This document shows, in pieces, positions 26,868-34,566 of a DNA stretch of 64,000 nucleotides. The notes under the pieces are model-generated. The model saw nothing but the letters and a program-made list of their open reading frames with translations. It ran no database searches and was not told where the DNA came from. A program made the translations under genes and the position numbers. Within the stretch, counting starts at the first letter, position 1. Each line of letters begins with the position of its first letter. Origin of the DNA: Pseudomonas botevensis (GTDB lineage Bacteria > Pseudomonadota > Gammaproteobacteria > Pseudomonadales > Pseudomonadaceae); NCBI RefSeq assembly GCF_019145475.1, contig NZ_JAHTKI010000016.1:62001-126000 (forward strand), given 5' to 3'.

Positions 26868-27808
26868 AACGTGTACACGTCGCCGCCGCCGTCATTCGTG
26901 ACAGCGCCGGCAAAATTCTGATCGCCCGCCGTGCCGACACCCAGCATCAGGGTGGGCTTTGGGAGTTTCCCGGTGGCAAGGTCGAGGCCGACGAGTCGGT
27001 GCAAACCGCGCTGGCCCGTGAGCTGCAGGAAGAGTTGGGCATCGTCGTCGGTGCCGCCCGGCCACTGATCAAGGTGCGCCACGATTACCCGGACAAACAG
27101 GTGTTGCTGGATGTCTGGGAAGTCTCGGACTTCAGCGGCGAACCCCACGGCGCCGAAGGTCAGCCACTGGCCTGGGTGACGGCCAGGGAGCTGACGGATT
27201 ACGAGTTCCCGGCGGCCAATCAAGCGATCGTCGCAGCGGCACGCTTGCCCGGCGAATACCTGATCACCCCGGAAGACCTGGAAACCCCGGCCCTGCTGCG
27301 TGGCATCCAGAAAGCGATTGCCGGCGGGATCAAGTTGATCCAGTTGCGCGCGCCCAACGGCTACGACCCGAAGTACCGCGATCTGGCGGTGGATGCGGTC
27401 GGCCTGTGCGCCGGCAAGGCGCAGTTGATGATCAAAGGCCCGTTCGAATGGCTGGGGGATTTCCCCTCCGCCGGTTGGCACATCACCTCGGCGCAGTTGC
27501 GCAAGTACGCGGCGGCCGGGCGTCCATTGCCGGCGCAGCGCTGGTTGGCGGCGTCGTGTCACAACGCTGAAGAACTGGCGCTGGCCGAGCAGATGGGCGT
27601 GGACTTCGTGACCCTGTCACCGGTACAGCCGACCCTGACTCACCCGGATGCGCAGCCATTGGGCTGGGAGCAGGCGTCGACGCTGATCGAAGGTTTCAGC
27701 AAGCCGGTGTTCCTGCTGGGCGGAGTCGGCCCGACGGAGCGCGAGCAGGCCTGGAATGCCGGGGCTCAGGGTGTGGCGGGGATTCGGGCGTTCTGGCCTC
27801 AGGGCTGA
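26864..27808 (+). CDS. mutT: Nudix hydrolase (MutT) fused to a ThiE-like domain
   Basis: 314 residues from the GTG at 26864 preceded by GGAG; it overlaps the GST stop. The first ~135 residues are a MutT-type Nudix domain with the box G-G-K-V-E-A-D-E-S-V...R-E-L-Q-E-E-L-G-I (about 38-60), matching GX5EX7REUXEEXGU. It should hydrolyse 8-oxo-dGTP and so prevent A:T to C:G mutations. The C-terminal ~170 residues resemble thiamine-phosphate synthase: I-K-L-I-Q-L-R, then a late L-L-G-G-V-G-P near the phosphate loop. Several ThiE residues seem replaced, so thiamine activity is doubtful. The fused arrangement is widespread in gamma-proteobacteria. Confidence 0.93.
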   Translation: MKRVHVAAAVIRDSAGKILIARRADTQHQGGLWEFPGGKVEADESVQTALARELQEELGIVVGAARPLIKVRHDYPDKQVLLDVWEVSDFSGEPHGAEGQPLAWVTARELTDYEFPAANQAIVAAARLPGEYLITPEDLETPALLRGIQKAIAGGIKLIQLRAPNGYDPKYRDLAVDAVGLCAGKAQLMIKGPFEWLGDFPSAGWHITSAQLRKYAAAGRPLPAQRWLAASCHNAEELALAEQMGVDFVTLSPVQPTLTHPDAQPLGWEQASTLIEGFSKPVFLLGGVGPTEREQAWNAGAQGVAGIRAFWPQG

Positions 27809-27831
27809 TGTTGCGCTGAGGCTGCCGGTCT

Positions 27832-27896
27832 GTTCGCGGCAAGCGCGCTTCCACAGAGTGTGGTGCTTTTGTGGGAGCGGGATTGCCCGCGAAGGC
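27832..27896. repeat. REP palindrome pair (degenerate)
   Basis: TTCGCGGCAAGCGCGCTTCC on the left and GGGAGCGGGATTGCCCGCGA on the right. It separates the convergent mutT and adenosyltransferase genes and may act as a terminator. Confidence 0.8.
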
Positions 27897-27902
27897 GTCC
27901 GG

Positions 27903-28484
27903 TCAGGCTGAAGGTTTGGCCGCCGGCTGCCACAAAATCTCTGCAATCCCCTGGCGCCGCGCAATCAATCGCGCCGCCACGAACAACAGATCCGACAGTC
28001 GATTGATGTAGGCCAGGCCAACCCCGGCCAGTGGCTCCACGGCATTCAAGTGCTGGCAACGCCGCTCGGCACTGCGCGCCAGACTGCGGCAGACGTGGGC
28101 CTGGGCAATCAGCATCGAGCCGCCCGGCAGAATGAAATTCTCCAGTGGTCCCAACTCTTCGTTCCACACGTCGATGGCTGTTTCCAGGCGCTCGATTTCC
28201 GCCGTGTTCAGGGCCTGATATTCCGGCATCGCCAGTTCGCCGCCGAGATCGAACAGACGGTGCTGGCAGGGCGCCAGAACCTCGATCAGCTCATTCAGCC
28301 CCGGACACGCCTCACGTTCGGCGAGTAATCCGGCCAGCAGCACACCGACCTGACTGTTCAGCGTATCGACTTCGCCGATGGCTTCGATTCGGGGGTGATC
28401 CTTGGGCACGCGGCGGCCATCGCCCAGGCCGGTCTCGCCTTTGTCCCCGGTGCGGGTGTAAATCTTCGACAAGCGAAAGCCCAT
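27903..28484 (-). CDS. PduO-type cob(I)alamin adenosyltransferase
   Basis: 193 residues, GAGG before the ATG. The enzyme transfers adenosyl from ATP to cob(I)alamin. The N-terminal K-I-Y-T-R-T-G-D-K-G-E-T-G-L ATP loop (about 7-20), the A-I-G-E-V-D-T-L-N-S motif near 35-44 and the C-R-S-L-A-R-S-A-E-R-R motif near 132-142 are characteristic of the PduO/MMAB family. The gene ends close to a REP pair and is followed upstream, 3 bp away, by the sensor kinase gene on the same strand, so they probably form one transcript. No cobalamin riboswitch was seen. Confidence 0.95.
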   Translation of the reverse strand: MGFRLSKIYTRTGDKGETGLGDGRRVPKDHPRIEAIGEVDTLNSQVGVLLAGLLAEREACPGLNELIEVLAPCQHRLFDLGGELAMPEYQALNTAEIERLETAIDVWNEELGPLENFILPGGSMLIAQAHVCRSLARSAERRCQHLNAVEPLAGVGLAYINRLSDLLFVAARLIARRQGIAEILWQPAAKPSA

Positions 28485-28487
28485 GGC

Positions 28488-30524
28488 TTACCTCGATAAT
28501 TGATGGGTGGGCGCGGCGATGGGCGCCGGTGGGGTCAGTGGCAGGCGCAGAGTGAAGCATGTGCCTTGCCCCGGCGCCGATTGCACTTCCATCTGGCCCT
28601 TGTGGTTGTTGGTGATGATGAAGTACGACACCGACAGGCCAAGGCCCGTGCCCTGGCCGATTTCCTTGGTGGTGAAGAACGGCTCGAAGGTGCGTTTGCG
28701 CACGTTCTCGCTCATGCCGATGCCGTTGTCTTCGACCTGGATTTCCGCCCATGGCGGATTGAGCCGGGTGCGCAGAATGATTCGCCCGGGTTCGCTGTCG
28801 TCCTCGCGCTGGTGGATTGCCTGCGCGGCGTTTTTCAGCAGGTTGAGCAGCACTTGCTCCAGTTCGTTCGCGGTGCCCGGCACCGGGCCGAGGGCCGGGT
28901 CGAACTGGCGGATGATCGCCTGGCCCTTGAAGTCGAAGCCGATCGCCAGATCGAAGTCGTTGCCGGCGATTTCCACCGCTTGATCGATCAGTGCCGGCAG
29001 GTCGCATGGGGCCATTTGCCGGGTGCTGCGGCGGCTGAAACTGAGCATGTGGGTGACGATTTTCGCTGCCCGGGCGCCGGCTTGCTGGATGCCGTCGAGC
29101 AGTTGCGGGACTTCCCGCACTTTCAGGTAGCGATTCACCGTTTCCAGCTCGACGCCCAGTTGTTCGGCCTGTTCGAGGTTTTTCGGCAGGTCCGTCGACA
29201 GGCGTCGACGGATGTTCTGGACGTTGTGCAGGATCGCGCCCAGCGGGTTGTTGATCTCGTGGGCCATGCCGGCGGCGAGGCCACCGACCGAGAGCATTTT
29301 CTCCGACTGCACCATCATTTCTTCCAGGGACAGGCGCTGGGTGATGTCGTCGATACGGATCACCACACCGCGCCCGGCACCGCCCATCAATGGGTAGAAC
29401 GTCAGGGCGTAATGCTTGGGCTCATCATCCTTGAACCAGGTCACGCGCTCGATCTTCGCCACGGTGTGCTGCTCGACAGTCTGCTTGAGCTGCGGCAGGA
29501 ACGGCTTCAAGGGCTCGAAGGCGAGGAAGATCGGCTGGTTCAGCGCCTCATCCAGCCGCGTCCCGGAAAGCGCACTGGCCTCCTGGTTCCATTGGGTGAC
29601 GTAGAGCTGTTCGTCGAGGGCGATCAGCGCCGACGGCATGGAGTCGATGATGCTGTTGAGGTAGTTCTGGAACCCGGTGAGCTTCTTCTCGATCTTGCTG
29701 CGCACCTGGACTTCCAGCTCCAGCTTGCGGTTGGTGTGGCGGGTTTCCTCGGCCAGGCCTTGCGCCTGATCGTAGGCGGCCTGCGAATCGTCACGGGCGC
29801 GTTTGAGCTGCTGCTCACGGGCCTCGATGCGCGACAGCATGGTATTGAAGGCTTCGGCGAGGCTGCCGATTTCGTCGTGGTTGCCACGGGAGGCGCGCAG
29901 GGCGTAGTTCTCCTCGCGGGTCACCTGGCGTGACAGTTCTTCGAGTTGATGGATCGGCCGGGTAATCAGGCGTTTGATCTGCCGGGCAATCACCAGCCAC
30001 AACAGCACGCTGAAAATCAGGATGCCCAGACTGGCCGTGAGGGTGCCGGTGTAGAACGCCACCGGCAGTTCGCTGCTTGCCACCAGCAACAGGTGCCCCG
30101 GCGCGGTGCCGGGGCGGGGCAGGGTGATCAGTTGATTGCTGCGAAACTCGGTCAGTTGCCAGGCTTCGATATGCCGGTAACGCTCCGGCAGCTTGAGTTT
30201 GTCGCCATGTTGCAATTGCGCCAGACGCTCGCCCTTGCCGTCGTAGAGCGCGGCAGCGCGCAGCGGCGAGTAACTGTCGAGCTCCTTGAGCAGGCGCTCG
30301 GCGCTTTGTTGCGACTGCAGGGCCTCGGCCACCAGGCTCGGATTGGACACCAGCCGGCCGATGGTCTGCAGGGCCTGCGGAGCCATGCTTTCCTGGGAGA
30401 TGTAGTAGGCGGCGCTGATGAAAGTCAGGTTGGCGACCAGCAAAACGGTGGTCAACAGCACCAGCAGGGCGGCCAGCAGTTTCTGGCCGACCGGCAGGTT
30501 TTCAAGGCGCTGGCGCAATGGCAT
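28488..30524 (-). CDS. Orphan membrane sensor histidine kinase (HAMP-PAS)
   Basis: 678 residues. TM1 is about 16-40, an extracytoplasmic sensor region of ~120 residues follows, then TM2 (about 165-187), HAMP (about 188-240), a coiled coil (240-290), and a PAS domain (about 290-400). The HisKA box is M-A-H-E-I-N-N-P-L-G near 420-429, with the phosphorylated His. The ATPase domain has V-E-D-N-G-I-G-M and G-T-G-L-G-L-S. There is no receiver domain, and no response-regulator gene lies next to it, so the partner is elsewhere. It is upstream of the adenosyltransferase by 3 bp. The signal is unknown. Confidence 0.93.
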   Translation of the reverse strand: MPLRQRLENLPVGQKLLAALLVLLTTVLLVANLTFISAAYYISQESMAPQALQTIGRLVSNPSLVAEALQSQQSAERLLKELDSYSPLRAAALYDGKGERLAQLQHGDKLKLPERYRHIEAWQLTEFRSNQLITLPRPGTAPGHLLLVASSELPVAFYTGTLTASLGILIFSVLLWLVIARQIKRLITRPIHQLEELSRQVTREENYALRASRGNHDEIGSLAEAFNTMLSRIEAREQQLKRARDDSQAAYDQAQGLAEETRHTNRKLELEVQVRSKIEKKLTGFQNYLNSIIDSMPSALIALDEQLYVTQWNQEASALSGTRLDEALNQPIFLAFEPLKPFLPQLKQTVEQHTVAKIERVTWFKDDEPKHYALTFYPLMGGAGRGVVIRIDDITQRLSLEEMMVQSEKMLSVGGLAAGMAHEINNPLGAILHNVQNIRRRLSTDLPKNLEQAEQLGVELETVNRYLKVREVPQLLDGIQQAGARAAKIVTHMLSFSRRSTRQMAPCDLPALIDQAVEIAGNDFDLAIGFDFKGQAIIRQFDPALGPVPGTANELEQVLLNLLKNAAQAIHQREDDSEPGRIILRTRLNPPWAEIQVEDNGIGMSENVRKRTFEPFFTTKEIGQGTGLGLSVSYFIITNNHKGQMEVQSAPGQGTCFTLRLPLTPPAPIAAPTHQLSR

Positions 30525-30569
30525 CGGGTTTATCGCAACAAAGGAACAAGTGGGCAGCGTAGCCGCTGC

Positions 30570-31487
30570 TCAGTCGCTGGGCAATCCGAGGCGTTGCAGA
30601 TGAGCGATCAGGCGCTGCTGCAATTGCTTGAGATGCGGCAGGTTCAGTCGATGGCGCTCGGCGACCTTGCAGGCATGACCCAGCAGATAGCTGATTTCAG
30701 TGCGGCGCTGATTGGCGACGTCCTGATACATCGAAGAGTAATTGGCGGCGGTGGCGTGGATCACCCGTTCGACTTCCGGTTGCAGATTGTCCGCCGCAGC
30801 CGGTTGTCCACAGCGCTCCAGCAATTCGGCCAGTTCCGAACACAGCGTGGCGACTTCGCAATGATGCTGCTGCAAACCGCCATTTCGGCAGTCGTGCAGC
30901 ACGGTCAGCGGATTGATCGCACAGTTGAGGGCCAGTTTTCGCCACAGGCGGGTAAGGATGTCGGCGCTCCACTCGTGGGGAATGTTCGCCGCTTCCAGGT
31001 CATCCAGCCAGAAAGGCGGCACCGGATGACCGGCGTCACCCAGCCAGGTGTAACCGTGACCGGCGAACACCACGCGCCAGTCGCCATCGCGAAACGCCCC
31101 TTCGGTGCTGGAGGCGCAGATACAGCGCGCTTGAGGGACTCGATTGGCCACCGCTTCCTGGCTGCCGAGGCCGTTCTGCAACAGGATCAGCTCGGCATCC
31201 GGCGCCAGGCGATGCGCCACGCCGGCCACGGCGTTTTCCGCATCGTAGGCTTTGCACGCCACCAGCAGGCGGCGGATCGGTTCGTCGGCGTCCGGTGTCT
31301 CGCCGGGTACGTCGTAGGTATTGGCTTTGCCCTGCTCGACCAGGGTCAGGCCGCCGGCGGCCTGATAGCTGAGCAGGCGTTCGGCATCGCGCACGATCAG
31401 CCTGACCGGCAGGCCGGCGCGGGCCAGGCGTGTGGCCCAGAGCGTGCCGAGGCTTCCGGCGCCGAGAACATGCCAGGTGGTGGACAT
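30570..31487 (-). CDS. panE: 2-Dehydropantoate 2-reductase (ketopantoate reductase)
   Basis: 305 residues from the ATG at 31487 (M-S-T-T-W-H-V-L-G-A-G). Codons further upstream look non-coding. PanE reduces ketopantoate with NADPH in pantothenate synthesis. The Rossmann motif G-A-G-S-L-G-T-L is at 9-16, and the A-C-K-A-Y-D segment near 75-80 has the catalytic Lys. The C-terminal domain has the N-C-A-I-N-P-L-T substrate motif and the R-R-T-E-I-S-Y-L-L-G block with the acidic residue. Length is typical. It is divergent from yajQ. Confidence 0.92.
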   Translation of the reverse strand: MSTTWHVLGAGSLGTLWATRLARAGLPVRLIVRDAERLLSYQAAGGLTLVEQGKANTYDVPGETPDADEPIRRLLVACKAYDAENAVAGVAHRLAPDAELILLQNGLGSQEAVANRVPQARCICASSTEGAFRDGDWRVVFAGHGYTWLGDAGHPVPPFWLDDLEAANIPHEWSADILTRLWRKLALNCAINPLTVLHDCRNGGLQQHHCEVATLCSELAELLERCGQPAAADNLQPEVERVIHATAANYSSMYQDVANQRRTEISYLLGHACKVAERHRLNLPHLKQLQQRLIAHLQRLGLPSD

Positions 31488-31550
31488 CAGTTTTTTGCTC
31501 GATTGCGTACAGGCATGTGCGGCTCGCCGTGTCGGTAGGAAAAGACCCGT

Positions 31551-31556
31551 TATAAT
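31551..31556 (+). promoter_or_regulatory. Putative yajQ -10 box
   Basis: A perfect TATAAT 72 bp before the yajQ ATG. No good -35 hexamer stands 16-18 bp upstream. Transcription should start near 31563, leaving a leader of about 65 nt that contains the hairpin at 31582-31613. Confidence 0.6.
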
Positions 31557-31581
31557 GAGCGCGATTTTAACCGCAAGCCAA

Positions 31582-31613
31582 GCGCGCTCCATCCTGATCG
31601 AGCGCGCCTTTTT
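31582..31613 (+). terminator. Terminator-like hairpin inside the yajQ leader
   Basis: GCGCGCTC (31582-31589) pairs perfectly with GAGCGCGC (31600-31607), followed by CTTTTT. It points in the yajQ direction and lies between the TATAAT and the ribosome site, 15 bp before the ATG. The opposite strand has no T-run after the stem, so it does not serve panE. It may be a transcription attenuator. Confidence 0.65.
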
Positions 31614-31627
31614 ATTGGAGAGACTAC

Positions 31628-32113
31628 ATGCCGTCGTTCGACGTGGTATCCGAACTGGACAAACACGAGCTCACCAACGCGGTCGAGAACGCCGTGAAGG
31701 ATCTCGACCGTCGTTATGACCTGAAAGGCAAGGGCAGCTTCGAGTTCAAGGAAAAGGACCTGACCGTCAGCCTGACCGCGGAAGCCGAGTTCCAGCTCGA
31801 AGCGATGATCGAGATCCTCAAGCTGGCCCTGATCAAGCGCAAGATCGATGTGCAGTGCCTTGAGGTCAAGGACGCTTTCGCCTCGGGCAAGGTCATGAAA
31901 CAGGACGCCGTGCTCAAGGAAGGCATCGACAAGGAGTTGGCGAAGAAGATCGTTTCGCACATCAAGGAAGCCAAGCTCAAGGTGCAGGCCGCCATTCAGG
32001 GCGAGCAGGTGCGTGTGACCGGCAAGAAGCGTGATGACCTGCAAGAAGCCATTGCAGCGCTGCGTGGCCATGAGTTCGGCATGCCACTGCAGTTCAACAA
32101 CTTCCGCGACTAA
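31628..32113 (+). CDS. yajQ: YajQ family nucleotide / c-di-GMP-binding protein
   Basis: 161 residues, with GGAG eight bases before the ATG. UPF0234/YajQ: two ferredoxin-like (KH-like) halves. The start M-P-S-F-D-V-V-S-E-L-D and the end G-M-P-L-Q-F-x-N-F-R-D are both family signatures. Relatives in Xanthomonas and Pseudomonas bind cyclic di-GMP and act with transcription factors; E. coli YajQ binds nucleotides and tRNA. It is expressed from its own promoter, with a terminator-like hairpin in the leader. Confidence 0.97.
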   Translation: MPSFDVVSELDKHELTNAVENAVKDLDRRYDLKGKGSFEFKEKDLTVSLTAEAEFQLEAMIEILKLALIKRKIDVQCLEVKDAFASGKVMKQDAVLKEGIDKELAKKIVSHIKEAKLKVQAAIQGEQVRVTGKKRDDLQEAIAALRGHEFGMPLQFNNFRD

Positions 32114-32162
32114 GCGTCACTGCGGAACCTCTCGGCGTTTAAAGCGTCCGAGGCCCAAGCAA

Positions 32163-32215
32163 CGGCAGAAACGATTGAGCCCTAACCGGTTCAGTCTTTC
32201 TGCCGCTGACTTTTT
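32163..32215 (+). terminator. Possible yajQ terminator
   Basis: CGGCAGAAA (32163-32171) pairs with TTTCTGCCG (32197-32205) across a 25-nt loop; TTTTT follows five bases later. It lies between yajQ and the mechanosensitive channel gene. Confidence 0.55.
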
Positions 32216-32249
32216 ACAGGCCGGGTAGCCGGAAATCAGGAGATAGAAG

Positions 32250-33092
32250 ATGGATTTGAATGCTGAGGTGGACAACCTGGTCAAGGCTTCCCAGGCGTGG
32301 ATTCCGATGATCATGGAATACGGCAGCCGTGTGCTGCTGGCGATCGTGACGCTGGCCATCGGCTGGTGGTTGATCAACAAGGTCACGCAAAAGCTCGGCG
32401 GCCTGCTGGCCCTGCGCAATGCCGATCTGGCGCTGCAAGGTTTCATCAGCAGCCTGGCGAACATCATTCTCAAGGTGCTGCTGATTGTCAGCGTGGCGTC
32501 GATGATCGGCGTCGAAACCACGTCATTCGTGGCGGCAATCGGTGCGGCCGGCCTGGCGATCGGTCTGGCGTTGCAGGGCAGCCTGGCCAACTTCGCTGGC
32601 GGTGTGCTGATTCTGCTGTTCCGTCCGTTCCGTATCGGTGACTGGATCGAAGCCCAGGGTGTGGCGGGTACGGTCGACAGCATCCAGATTTTCCACACCG
32701 TACTGCGCACCGGTGACAACAAGACCATCATCGTGCCTAACGGCAATCTGTCGAACGGCATCATCACCAACACCAACCGTCAGCCAACCCGCAAAGTGGT
32801 ATTCGATGTCGGTGTGGATTACGAAGCGGATCTGCAAAAGGCCCGTCAGGTGTTGCTGGATCTGGCCAAGGATGAGCGCGTATTGCAGGATCCGGCGCCA
32901 CAAGCGGTTATTTCGACCCTGGGTGACAGTTCGATCACTGTTTCCCTGCGTGTGTGGGTTAAAACCGCAGACTATTGGGATGTGATGTTCATGTTTAACG
33001 AACAGTCCCGCGATCGTTTAAAGACTGCCGGTATTGATATTCCATTTCCGCAGCGGGTTATTCGTGTGGTTCAGGAATCGGCGGTGCAGTGA
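32250..33092 (+). CDS. MscS-type small-conductance mechanosensitive channel
   Basis: 280 residues, close to E. coli MscS. Three transmembrane helices lie near 25-45, 65-88 and 92-125. The pore helix TM3 has the Gly/Ala pattern A-A-I-G-A-A-G-L-A-I-G-L-A-L-Q-G-S-L-A-N, and the beta domain starts with F-R-P-F-R-I-G-D-W-I. The C-terminal alpha/beta vestibule follows. The channel opens on hypo-osmotic shock to release solutes. AGGAGA precedes the ATG by 9 bases. It ends at a bidirectional terminator shared with the OprD-family gene. Confidence 0.96.
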   Translation: MDLNAEVDNLVKASQAWIPMIMEYGSRVLLAIVTLAIGWWLINKVTQKLGGLLALRNADLALQGFISSLANIILKVLLIVSVASMIGVETTSFVAAIGAAGLAIGLALQGSLANFAGGVLILLFRPFRIGDWIEAQGVAGTVDSIQIFHTVLRTGDNKTIIVPNGNLSNGIITNTNRQPTRKVVFDVGVDYEADLQKARQVLLDLAKDERVLQDPAPQAVISTLGDSSITVSLRVWVKTADYWDVMFMFNEQSRDRLKTAGIDIPFPQRVIRVVQESAVQ

Positions 33093-33176
33093 TCGGTAAC
33101 AGACATTCAAACACTGACTCTTTGGTCAGTAGTTTAATGTTTAGCTGGCTAACTAAATCAGCGAATTCCGTGCAAT

Positions 33177-33208
33177 AAAAAAGGCCCATCGCAAGATGGG
33201 CCTTTTTA
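33177..33208. terminator. Bidirectional terminator (mscS-like / oprD)
   Basis: GGCCCATC (33183-33190) and GATGGGCC (33195-33202) around a GCAA loop, with an A-run before and a T-run after. Confidence 0.92.
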
Positions 33209-33237
33209 TATTGCTAACGCAAACTAACCGGCGTCGA

Positions 33238-34566
33238 TTACAGGATCGACAGCGGGTAGTCGACGATCAGGCGGAACTCGTCAACGTTGCCTTCGCCTTC
33301 GTCAGCATTGGCACGGTGCCAAGCTTGACGGATGCGGAAGGACAGGTCTTTGGCCGGGCCCGACTGAACAACGTATTTGGCTTCAACGTTGGTTTCGCGG
33401 TGTTTGCCATCTTCACCGTACAGACCGGTGTAGGCGCTGCCTGCCGGAGTGTTGGTGCCGTCGATGTCCCAACCTTTCACGTAACGGGCCATGAAGCTCA
33501 GGCCAGGCACGCCGTACTCGGCCATTTTCAGGTCATAACGAACCTGGGCAGACTTCTCGCCAGGGGCGTTGAAGTCAGAGTACTGGATGGAGTTGGCGAG
33601 GAAGATCGAGTCGCCACCACGGTTGTTTTTACCCACGCCGATGTAGTCGAACGGAGTGTCGCCATTCACTTTCTGGAAGGCCAGGGTGATGGTGTGTGCT
33701 TTCAGGAACGACAGGGCGGTAGCCAGGGAGAACGCGGTGTTGCTGATGTCGCCCGCGTTGGCGCTGCCGGTGTCGGTAGTGCGGTAGATGTTGAAGTCGG
33801 TGTTCAGCGAAGTGTCACCGCTGAATGGGGTGGTCAGGTTCACGTTGGCGTAGTACTGGTTCCAGATGTCTTCCAGTTGTGCGCCATACAGCGATACCGA
33901 CAGGTTGTCGTTGATGCCGTATTTGCCACCGAGGTAGTCGATGGAGTTGGCTTTCACGCCAGCGTAGGTAGCCCACAGGTCGCCGTCACGGGCGTTGCGG
34001 TCCTGGCTGGTGGCCGAAGTGAAGTGACCGGCTTCGAGGTCGAGGTCTTTGACTTCGCTGCTCTGCAGTTGGATACCGCTGGCAGTTTGATGAAGGATAC
34101 GGGAGCCGCCAACTGCGAACACAGGTGCGGTGGAAGGCTGCATGTCACCGATTTTCAGCTCGGTCTTGGAAACGCGGAACTTGACGGCAGCGCCGGCTTT
34201 GCCCTGGCTGTCGTTGTTCTCGCCCTGGGCGTTGGTGCTCAGGTTGCCCGAACCGGAGTACTTGTCGGAACCGTCCAGTTTGATTGCCAGTTGACCCCAG
34301 GCTTCAACACCAACACCAACGGTGCCTTGGGTGTAGCCGGAGCTGAAGTTGCCCTGAATGCCCTGGGTCCAGTCTTTGTCGTCTACTGCACCGTCTTTCT
34401 TGTTACGGTTGTAGTAGTAGTTACGGATCAGCAAGTCGGCTTTTGCGCCTTCAACGAAACCCTTGGCGTCAGCTTGGTCTTCTACGAACGGTGCGGCTGT
34501 TGCCACTTGAGTACTGGCTGCTGCTGCAACTGCCAGTGCGATCATGCTCCACTTCATCACGCGCAT
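33238..34566 (-). CDS. oprD: OprD-family outer membrane porin
   Basis: 442 residues, signal peptide of about 24 residues ending A-T-A. Mature protein shows the OprD features: F-V-E-G-A-K-A-D-L-L-I-R-N-Y-Y-Y near the N-terminus, a G-S-R-I-L-H-Q-T-A-S-G-I-Q loop, and a C-terminal strand in Y-P-L-S-I-L. The family forms 18-stranded channels for basic amino acids, peptides or aromatic and other carboxylates. The OprD identity is supported by the neighbouring HIT-slyX-csp-dps genes, which match the PAO1 oprD neighbourhood, and by ArgR-like repeats upstream, but the substrate is not proven. Start chosen at 34566 because AAGGAG stands 9 bases before it; an alternative ATG lies three codons in. Confidence 0.93.
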   Translation of the reverse strand: MRVMKWSMIALAVAAAASTQVATAAPFVEDQADAKGFVEGAKADLLIRNYYYNRNKKDGAVDDKDWTQGIQGNFSSGYTQGTVGVGVEAWGQLAIKLDGSDKYSGSGNLSTNAQGENNDSQGKAGAAVKFRVSKTELKIGDMQPSTAPVFAVGGSRILHQTASGIQLQSSEVKDLDLEAGHFTSATSQDRNARDGDLWATYAGVKANSIDYLGGKYGINDNLSVSLYGAQLEDIWNQYYANVNLTTPFSGDTSLNTDFNIYRTTDTGSANAGDISNTAFSLATALSFLKAHTITLAFQKVNGDTPFDYIGVGKNNRGGDSIFLANSIQYSDFNAPGEKSAQVRYDLKMAEYGVPGLSFMARYVKGWDIDGTNTPAGSAYTGLYGEDGKHRETNVEAKYVVQSGPAKDLSFRIRQAWHRANADEGEGNVDEFRLIVDYPLSIL

